DNA from: an uncultured Campylobacter sp.
GTDB lineage: Bacteria; Campylobacterota; Campylobacteria; Campylobacterales; Campylobacteraceae
Direction: 5' to 3'
Assembly: GCA_937965895.1 (NCBI GenBank)
Contig: CALCKS010000040.1
Location: 1 to 11,881 of the forward strand
Length of the DNA stretch: 11,881 bases
Within the stretch, counting starts at the first letter, position 1. Every line of letters begins with the position of its first letter. Below, in pieces: positions 6,925-11,881 of this stretch. The translations under genes and the position numbers were made by a program. A model generated the notes under the pieces. It ran no database searches, had not been told where the DNA came from, and saw nothing but the letters and a program-made list of their open reading frames with translations.

Positions 6925-8850
6925 TTAATCCTCATAAAGGCTATCTCTAGGCTCGCCCAGATAAAAGCCCTGAAACTCGTCCACGCCAAGTTCTACGCAT
7001 GCATCAAACACCTCTTTTGAGCGGACAAATTCGGCTATTACCGTGATGTCGAGCTTTTTAGCAAAGGCGATGATGGCGCCGGCTATCGCGCGAGAGTCCT
7101 CGCTCGTGTCTATATTTTTTATGATGGAGCCGTCGATTTTTATGTAGTCGGGCTTTAGTTTTAGGATGTAAGAGAAGTTACTATAGCCAGAGCCAAAATC
7201 GTCTATAGCGATCTTGACGCCCATCCTGCGCACGCGCTCGATAAATGTTCCTATACGCTCTATATTTTCAATGTTTTCATCCTCTAGTATTTCAAATATC
7301 ACGCGTCCGGCAACTTTGTATTTATTTAATTTTTCGATGATAAACACGCTTACGTCGCCGTCGGTCATATCGCGCCCGGATAAATTTATAGAGATTACGG
7401 CGTCGGGCCTATCGGCGATTAGTTTAAAGCTTTTTTCGATCAACATTTTTTCGATATCGGTATAGCGTTTGATGCGCTTTGAAACCTCCAAAAAGACGCT
7501 TGGAGAGATGATTTCGTTACTGTTTTGGATGCGGATTAGAGTTTCGTGCTTTACGATTTGCTTTTCTTTATTAAATATCGGTTGATAAAACGGCACGATC
7601 CTATCGTTTATGATAGCGTTTCGTATCATATTTGAGCGAGTGATTTGCTCGGCGTATTGCGGCGTATCGTCGATGTTTTTAAAGTAGCAAAAATAGTCCT
7701 TTCCGCTTTGTTTAGCAAACTCAAGCGCCACCATCGCCTTTTTAAACGTATCGGTCTCATCAAGCGCAAAGCCCACCGTGCAGTGTATCTCTATCTCGCT
7801 TTGTTCGCCGTCAAGTGCGGTGATATCGACGACTAGACCTTTGATATTATCCAAAAGCTCGGTAGCTAAATCCTCATACCTATCGATAAAAAACGCCGCA
7901 TCCTCGATAAACGCAAACTGATCCGGCCCCACTCGGTAAACCGCCATATTATTATCATCTGCGAATTTTTGCGAAATTTGCGTCATTCGTACTAAAATTC
8001 TGTCGCAAACTGCAGTGCCGAAGTAGTTATTCATTTTTCTAAATTCGTCGATATCCACAATGATGATTTTAGGGCTTTTCATCGTCTCCAGATCACGCTC
8101 CAGAGCTGTTTTATTAGGCAAACCCGTAAGAGAATCTCTATAAAGCCGCTTTTGCATCTCGGCATTATTGGCTACGAGCTTGGCATTAGTTTTCATTAGG
8201 GAGACTTGATTATTTCTTATACTTCTATAAAAAAGCAAATATTGAAAAATACAAATAACCACCATTACGCTCGTTACTATAAATGTATTTTTCATATTCA
8301 CGATAAACCACTGCGCAAAAAGCGGATCGTCAAAACCGGAAATTTTAACGCCTTGAACCATATTGTAGCCTATTATCGCGCCGTCTATATTTTTAAAATA
8401 GCAGATCTCGGCTTTATTGTCTGGGATTAGTTTTATACTTTTATAGGCACCGTTGCGAGCCAACTCTGCGTGCGCATTGGCGTCCATACCGCAAAATTTA
8501 TAGGGTAAATTTTCCCCGATTAAGCTTGGTTGTTGTGAGCTAGCTAGGATGATGAGCTCGTTTTTTTCGCCTGTTTGCTTCACCATCCACGACGGGATAG
8601 AATTTGCTAATTCGCTATATCTTTGAAACTCCTCTACGTCGCGCTTTGCCACGTCTTTATAAATCATTTGCAATATGTTCATATAAGACTCTACCTTGCT
8701 CTGTATATCGATGTTTGAGATATAGTTGGAGGAGTCTTGTAGCTTTTTATAAAATATAAAACCCATAGCCAGACACGAGCAGATCACGAGCACGGCGATC
8801 GGCAGGACGATAAACTGCGTCATCGACTTTTTAAAATCTAAATTTTGCAT
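6925..8850 (-). CDS. Membrane GGDEF-EAL protein, probable c-di-GMP phosphodiesterase
   Basis: The 641-residue protein probably breaks down the second messenger c-di-GMP at the inner membrane. Order: span at about 13-34; a periplasmic sensor region of about 150 residues (35-185) with no motif I can name; span at about 188-208; a short helical linker; a GGDEF domain (about 235-395) starting at RDSLTGLPNKTAL; an EAL domain (about 403-636). The cyclase signature is GPDQF (308-312) instead of GGDEF, so cyclase activity is unlikely. The phosphodiesterase residues look present: E436 in ETL, N489, E520, D550 and D551 in IDDFGSGYS, K571, E607 and Q627. The usual AEGVET is AEFVRS, which may affect loop 6 or dimer control. 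A TATAAT box lies about 50 bases upstream. This gene type is absent from C. jejuni as far as I know. Confidence 0.9.
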   Translation of the reverse strand: MQNLDFKKSMTQFIVLPIAVLVICSCLAMGFIFYKKLQDSSNYISNIDIQSKVESYMNILQMIYKDVAKRDVEEFQRYSELANSIPSWMVKQTGEKNELIILASSQQPSLIGENLPYKFCGMDANAHAELARNGAYKSIKLIPDNKAEICYFKNIDGAIIGYNMVQGVKISGFDDPLFAQWFIVNMKNTFIVTSVMVVICIFQYLLFYRSIRNNQVSLMKTNAKLVANNAEMQKRLYRDSLTGLPNKTALERDLETMKSPKIIIVDIDEFRKMNNYFGTAVCDRILVRMTQISQKFADDNNMAVYRVGPDQFAFIEDAAFFIDRYEDLATELLDNIKGLVVDITALDGEQSEIEIHCTVGFALDETDTFKKAMVALEFAKQSGKDYFCYFKNIDDTPQYAEQITRSNMIRNAIINDRIVPFYQPIFNKEKQIVKHETLIRIQNSNEIISPSVFLEVSKRIKRYTDIEKMLIEKSFKLIADRPDAVISINLSGRDMTDGDVSVFIIEKLNKYKVAGRVIFEILEDENIENIERIGTFIERVRRMGVKIAIDDFGSGYSNFSYILKLKPDYIKIDGSIIKNIDTSEDSRAIAGAIIAFAKKLDITVIAEFVRSKEVFDACVELGVDEFQGFYLGEPRDSLYED

Positions 8851-8900
8851 TAAACTTCTCTAAAAATTTTATCTCATTTTATCATTATTTACTTAAGTTA

Positions 8901-8906
8901 ATTATA
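8901..8906 (-). promoter_or_regulatory. -10 box of the GGDEF-EAL gene
   Basis: A perfect TATAAT on the minus strand lies in the 67-base gap after the LysE gene, with AT-rich sequence upstream and no clear -35 box. A start near 8895 would give a leader of about 45 bases. The gene may also be read through from the LysE gene, since no terminator is visible between them. Confidence 0.5.
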
Positions 8907-8917
8907 AAAGCTAAATT

Positions 8918-9511
8918 TTATAAAAATAGTTTATAAAGTAAAAAGAAGGCAAACCCCAGCAAAATGACCGCGCACACGTAGTTTAGCCATTTCGCGACGT
9001 TTTGAGAGATAAATTTGGCGCTTTTATGCACGGCAAACGGCATCGAAACGATCCAGATAAATATCGCCGCTACTAGCCCCGCCACGACCGCGCCCGCGTT
9101 TTCAAAGCTTTTGGCAAAGCCTGCCACGCTTAGCCAAAATCCGACGGTGTATGGATTTGCAAGCGTGACAAAAAGGCCTTTTGCGTAGTTTTTGCTAAAT
9201 TTGACCTCAGTGCCCAGCGCGTCCGCCGCTATAGGCTTATCTGCGTTTTTAAATATAACATAGGAGATGTAGGCTAGGTAGCAAAATCCAAAAATCCCGA
9301 TGATTTTTTCCACCGTTTCGCCCTGCAAATACTCAAGCACGCCAAACGCCAAAAGCAACAGATACGCCACGTCCGCGCTCATAGCGCCAAGCCCGATAGC
9401 AAACGCCGACCAAAACGACCTTACCGCAGCACTCATTATCATCACGTTTACGGGCCCCAGCGGTACCGCCGCGCTAAAACCCAGCAGCAGTCCCTGCAAA
9501 AACGCGTTCAT
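8918..9511 (-). CDS. LysE-family amino-acid exporter
   Basis: Inner-membrane efflux protein of the LysE/RhtB superfamily, whose members export amino acids or related small molecules by exchange with protons; the substrate cannot be read from sequence. The 197-residue protein has the family signature near the N-terminus, AAVPLGPVNVMIM (14-26), the second-half motif LANPYTVGFW (117-126), and about six hydrophobic spans at roughly 5-27, 37-59, 68-88, 112-131, 141-161 and 175-195, with a charged loop at about 89-110. Ribosome site AAAGGAC (9516-9522) lies four bases from the ATG. The start MNAFLQ fits relatives. It reads toward the GGDEF-EAL gene, 67 bases away. The 593-base spacer upstream contains its promoter, which I cannot pinpoint. 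It looks intact, unlike the possible relative at 6419-6734. Confidence 0.88.
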   Translation of the reverse strand: MNAFLQGLLLGFSAAVPLGPVNVMIMSAAVRSFWSAFAIGLGAMSADVAYLLLLAFGVLEYLQGETVEKIIGIFGFCYLAYISYVIFKNADKPIAADALGTEVKFSKNYAKGLFVTLANPYTVGFWLSVAGFAKSFENAGAVVAGLVAAIFIWIVSMPFAVHKSAKFISQNVAKWLNYVCAVILLGFAFFLLYKLFL

Positions 9512-9720
9512 CTTTGTCCTTTTTTTATTTTTGTATTTTGGATTTTACCTAAATTTGAAAGGTTTGAGGTCATTAAATTTGACGCGAAAAGCGGATTTAA
9601 ATTTTAATGGAACACGCAAATTTGAATTGGGAATTTGAAATTTTACGCACCGAGACCTGCGCCTTTAAGGTACTAAATTTGGTTTAGTCAAATTTGGTGT
9701 TTCAAGCCGAGCTTCCTTGC

Positions 9721-9752
9721 GTAAAAAACAACCGTTTAAGGTTGTTTTTTAC
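9721..9752. terminator. Perfect 13-bp hairpin, likely two-way terminator
   Basis: GTAAAAAACAACC (9721-9733) and GGTTGTTTTTTAC (9740-9752) are exact reverse complements around the loop GTTTAA. The G/C pairs sit near the loop, and a six-base A or T run closes the stem on each side, so transcripts from either direction end in a U-run. It most likely stops leftward transcription from mutS2, though 350 bases after its stop, and shields the LysE gene. It could also end an unknown small RNA. Confidence 0.75.
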
Positions 9753-9760
9753 TTTATTGT

Positions 9761-9807
9761 AAAGGGGGTGGGGGGCTTAAATTGCGAAGTCGCTCCCCAC
9801 CCCCTTT
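9761..9807. repeat. 16-bp inverted repeat of G and C runs
   Basis: Left arm 9761-9776 (AAAGGGGGTGGGG followed by GGC) pairs with right arm 9792-9807 (ending CCCCACCCCCTTT) over 16 bp with a single G-T pair; 13 bp at the base are perfect, and T9760-A9808 adds one more. The 15-base loop contains part of a smaller nested pair (GCGA and TCGC, 9784-9793). Such G and C runs are unlike everything else in this AT-rich window. No T-run follows on the plus strand, so it is not a standard terminator; on the minus strand A/T bases follow only weakly. Function unknown. Confidence 0.85.
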
Positions 9808-9825
9808 AATCCCCCTCCCTCCCCC
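9795..9825 (-). other. G-quadruplex motif (five G-runs)
   Basis: Read on the minus strand there are runs of 5, 3, 5, 5 and 4 Gs separated by A, A, ATTAAA and T, which satisfies the standard pattern of four or more runs of at least three Gs with loops of 1-7 bases. The last two runs are also the right arm of the 9761-9807 hairpin, so duplex hairpin and quadruplex compete. It lies 280 bases downstream of the mutS2 stop and on the same strand as its transcript. Confidence 0.75.
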
Positions 9826-9843
9826 TACGACGCTTTTAATGTG

Positions 9844-9874
9844 GCGACACTGCTTTGCTGACGCAAAGCGTCGC
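9844..9874. repeat. Bulged 12-bp hairpin with competing pairings
   Basis: GCGAC (9844-9848) and GTCGC (9870-9874), plus GCTTTGC (9852-9858) and GCAAAGC (9863-9869), pair around a TGAC loop with a three-base bulge (9849-9851). Two alternatives use the same bases: a GACGC-AAA-GCGTC hairpin (9860-9872) and a longer pairing of CGACGCTTT (9828-9836) with AAAGCGTCG (9865-9873). This could be an RNA switch or a decayed repeat. No known RNA family is recognised. Confidence 0.55.
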
Positions 9875-10092
9875 GAGTTTAAATTTACATTTTCAAGATG
9901 CGGGTCTCGGCGAGTAAAATTTGAAATTAAAATTTGTAAATTTGACTTCAAATTTGAGCGAATAACAATAAGGCGAAGTATCTTGCGATGAATTTAAATG
10001 TTGCGACGAAATTTTCGACCGAAGATAGAACATATAGTTCATCGAGGGAGGAAATTTTTAGCTCATTTAAAGGCACGCAAGAGACAAGCCGC

Positions 10093-10117
10093 AGTAAGGC
10101 AAATTTACAGCCTTACT
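10093..10117. repeat. 8-bp inverted repeat spanning the mutS2 stop
   Basis: AGTAAGGC (10093-10100) and GCCTTACT (10110-10117) are exact reverse complements around a nine-base loop that contains the mutS2 stop codon. No T-run follows in the direction of mutS2 transcription, so it may protect the 3' end of the message and is unlikely to terminate it. It could be chance. Confidence 0.4.
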
Positions 10118-11881
10118 ATCTGCGCTCCAAATCCCCCCTGCCCCGCCGGCGCGTCGAAAAACTCCTTCACGCTCGGATGTTCGCGCAAGAAATTTTTGAC
10201 CGCGTAGGCGAGCTTGCCTGTGCCGATGCCGTGATACACCTGCACCTCGTCAAAGCCCATCACTAGGCTATCTGAGATAAATTTATCCAGCTTTTGCACC
10301 GCTTCATCCGCGCGCAAGCCGTGCAGATCGAGCGTGACGCTGGCGTTTTGCGGCTTTTGCACGCTTAGATTTATGCCTGATTTTTTAGGCGGTGCAGGCG
10401 TTTCGCCGCTGATTTTTAGCTGATTTATCGGCACGCGCATGCTAACGTTATCGGTTTGTATCACGGCGTCATTTTTGCCCAGACTTGAGACGACACCCTT
10501 TATCTTGCCGTATTTTACGCGGTCGCCGACCTTTAGCTGGGGTGGGGCGGAGATTTCTGGCTTTTGCACGGCGCGTTTGGCCTCGTTCGCGCGGTTTAGG
10601 GCGCGCTGTTTTTCCTTGGTATCGTCTAGATTTATCGCGCGTCTGGCCTCATTTATCGCCTTAAAATACTCTCGCTCTAGCCGAGTTATCACCTCGTGCT
10701 GCTCGGCCTCGGCGCGCTCTTTTTGCTCTTTTAAATTTTCGATTAGCGAGTCTAGCTTTTGCTCTTTTTTCTCCGCGCTTTCGAGCTTTTCTTTGAGCTG
10801 CACCTCTAAATTCAGCGTCTTTGTGATGATTTCGTTTAGATTTTCTTTGTCCTCGCCGTAGATTTTCTTCGCCTGCGCGACCAAATTTGCCGCGATGCCG
10901 TATCTAGCCGCGGTCTCAAAGGCGTATGATTTACCGATCGTACCCTTTAAAAACTCAAATTTAGGCCGCGAGTTTTCCTCATCATATAGCGCCGCGACCA
11001 GCTCTACGTCGGGGTTTTTAGCTAGCAGCATAGCAAGGCGCTTGTGGTGGGTGGTGATGATCATCTTGATATCCTGGCTCATCAGCCGCTCGATCATCAC
11101 GCCGTATAGGCTAGCCGCCTCCTCAAAATCCGTTCCCAGCTCAATCTCATCGACTCCTATGAGCAGATTTTTCTTCGTAAAAAGCTTGGAAAAATGCACC
11201 ATACGCCCGGCAAACGTCGAGATGTCGTTTTTCACGTTTTGCGGATCCTCGATGATAGCGTCAAATTCTTTGAAATTTCCGATCTGCGATTTTTGCGCGT
11301 TTATGCGCATCGGCAGTAGGTATTTAGCTAGAAAGGCTGCGGCTATCAGCGATTTTAGTAGCATCGATTTACCGCCCGCGTTTACGCCGGTGATTAACAG
11401 TACCTTTTTGCTAAAGTCGATGCTGATGCTTTTTGGATTTTTTAGCGCGGGGTGAGCGAAATTTGCCAGCTTTAAATTTGACCCGCCGCTTGGTAGCACA
11501 AACTCAAAATCCGCACTTTTAGCTGTAAAAACCCGCGCGCAGTAGGCGTCAAATACATCAAACGCTCCGTTTATAAATTTTAAAAACAGGAGGCCCTTGT
11601 GCATCGCGGAGCTAAAAATTTTGCAGTGCTCATAGACGATTTCCTCTTTTTTATCCAGTAGCTCGCTTTGCTCTTTTTTGAGTTTTTGGATGTTTTCTGG
11701 CGCGACGTAGAAGTATCCGCCCGAGCTTCTAGCCACGACCGTGCCCTTTAACACGTGGTTAAATCCGCCTCGCACGAGCAGCGCCTCGACCGAGCTAATG
11801 TAGTGCACCTGCGTATCGACGAGGTATGGCGTGATGGATTTTGAGTAGATGAGACGGCGCAGATCGGCGTCTATTTGCGCT
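10105..11881 (-). CDS. mutS2: Endonuclease MutS2, start beyond window
   Basis: MutS2 suppresses recombination between diverged sequences and binds branched DNA; in Helicobacter it also helps repair oxidative damage. The frame is open to the window edge (591 complete codons visible); a GTG at 11808 is an internal codon, since family length (about 735-790) and the good coding sequence before it point to an upstream start. Numbering from the first complete visible codon: end of the MutS core, ATPase with Walker A GVNAGGKS (165-172), Walker B IGVDEIELGTD (241-251) and the TTHHKRL switch (about 276-282), a charged coiled coil (about 345-440), a small beta domain VGDRVKYGKIKGVVSSLG (about 451-468), and the C-terminal Smr nuclease domain with LDLHG (517-521), HGIGTGKL (550-557) and GGFGAQIV near the end. 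Walker B differs from the common DELGSGTD form, as I recall for Helicobacter too. Confidence 0.95.
   Translation of the reverse strand, partial: AQIDADLRRLIYSKSITPYLVDTQVHYISSVEALLVRGGFNHVLKGTVVARSSGGYFYVAPENIQKLKKEQSELLDKKEEIVYEHCKIFSSAMHKGLLFLKFINGAFDVFDAYCARVFTAKSADFEFVLPSGGSNLKLANFAHPALKNPKSISIDFSKKVLLITGVNAGGKSMLLKSLIAAAFLAKYLLPMRINAQKSQIGNFKEFDAIIEDPQNVKNDISTFAGRMVHFSKLFTKKNLLIGVDEIELGTDFEEAASLYGVMIERLMSQDIKMIITTHHKRLAMLLAKNPDVELVAALYDEENSRPKFEFLKGTIGKSYAFETAARYGIAANLVAQAKKIYGEDKENLNEIITKTLNLEVQLKEKLESAEKKEQKLDSLIENLKEQKERAEAEQHEVITRLEREYFKAINEARRAINLDDTKEKQRALNRANEAKRAVQKPEISAPPQLKVGDRVKYGKIKGVVSSLGKNDAVIQTDNVSMRVPINQLKISGETPAPPKKSGINLSVQKPQNASVTLDLHGLRADEAVQKLDKFISDSLVMGFDEVQVYHGIGTGKLAYAVKNFLREHPSVKEFFDAPAGQGGFGAQIVRL

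Larger units (their letters stand above)
9512..10104. other. Non-coding spacer between LysE-family gene and mutS2
   Basis: No convincing gene lies in these 593 bases: open frames in the G/C-run part translate to proline- or glycine-rich low-complexity peptides with no ribosome site. Bases 9541-9710 and 9880-9980 are packed with AAATTTG-type words. Between them are four structured elements described separately (9721-9874). A weak GAAC-GTTC hairpin is seen near 10028-10040. Promoters for the LysE gene should be near its start, but only A-rich sequence without a good TATAAT is visible. Confidence 0.7.

Noticed and set aside
8873..8890. Possible Fur box before the GGDEF-EAL gene (AATAATGATAAAATGAG on the minus strand)
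   Set aside because: Only the left half resembles the consensus; the right half does not, and such AT-rich matches are expected by chance here.
9761..9825. Phase-variable homopolymer tract
   Set aside because: The G and C runs are at most six bases, shorter than the tracts of about eight or more that vary in Campylobacter, and no reading frame depends on them.
9754..9991. Two open frames across the G/C-run cluster, on opposite strands
   Set aside because: The translations are low-complexity proline or glycine runs that come from the hairpin itself; no ribosome site or conserved motif.
9512..10104. tRNA, SRP RNA, tmRNA or a known riboswitch in the spacer
   Set aside because: No cloverleaf with a T-loop consensus, no SRP GGAA/GNRA core, no tmRNA ends and no recognised riboswitch core could be found by eye.
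9988..10266. Plus-strand open frame of 92 codons entering mutS2
   Set aside because: More than half of it is antisense to the Smr domain of mutS2; no supporting start signal.
10439..11455. Two long plus-strand frames (140 and 186 codons) opposite mutS2
   Set aside because: Antisense shadows: the minus-strand frame carries the ATPase, coiled-coil and Smr motifs, and the plus-strand products are serine- and phenylalanine-rich without family features.
10105..11808. mutS2 starting at the GTG at 11808
   Set aside because: The same frame continues open with family-like coding sequence to the window edge, and the protein would lack its N-terminal domain, so the true start lies outside.

Overview
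The window looks like chromosomal DNA of a Campylobacter species outside the C. jejuni/C. coli group. I infer the oral or curved clade (C. concisus, curvus, rectus or showae), but no ribosomal RNA gene is present to fix the species. The main argument is gene order. From memory of the C. jejuni map, pantothenate kinase, a small hypothetical protein, a lipoprotein, a one-span membrane protein, then divergently gatC, a cvpA homologue, fur, lysS is the Cj0394c-Cj0401 neighbourhood. Here it is altered by an extra pilT and by a hisG after coaX. AT-rich spacers full of AAATTTG words and TATAAT boxes without clear -35 boxes also fit Campylobacter.

Bases 1-3056 are one leftward operon: gatC, pilT, cvpA, fur, lysS (cut by the left edge). 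Four of the five genes touch or overlap, and one promoter just upstream of gatC can serve them all. The operon joins tRNA charging (GatC, LysRS), iron-responsive regulation (Fur) and two membrane or motor functions (CvpA-like, PilT).

Bases 3057-3178 are a compact divergent promoter region. Bases 3179-6299 are a rightward operon of five overlapping genes: a YfgM-like one-span membrane protein, a BamB-like beta-propeller lipoprotein, a small unknown protein, type III pantothenate kinase (coaX) and short-form ATP phosphoribosyltransferase (hisG). It ends in hairpins followed by a T-run. The first two genes resemble the E. coli yfgM-bamB pair.

Bases 6300-6924 hold no intact gene. They carry the terminator and, on the minus strand, what looks like a heavily decayed membrane-transporter gene, possibly LysE-like. 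Bases 6925-9511 carry two leftward genes: a membrane-anchored GGDEF-EAL protein, with a degenerate cyclase half and an intact-looking phosphodiesterase half, and an intact LysE-family exporter.

Bases 9512-10104 are non-coding and the most unusual stretch. They hold a perfect 13-bp hairpin, a 16-bp hairpin built from G and C runs, a five-run G-quadruplex motif on the minus strand, and a further hairpin with competing pairings, all within about 150 bases. The window ends inside mutS2 (leftward), whose start lies beyond the right edge. I found no CRISPR array, insertion sequence, tRNA or rRNA.
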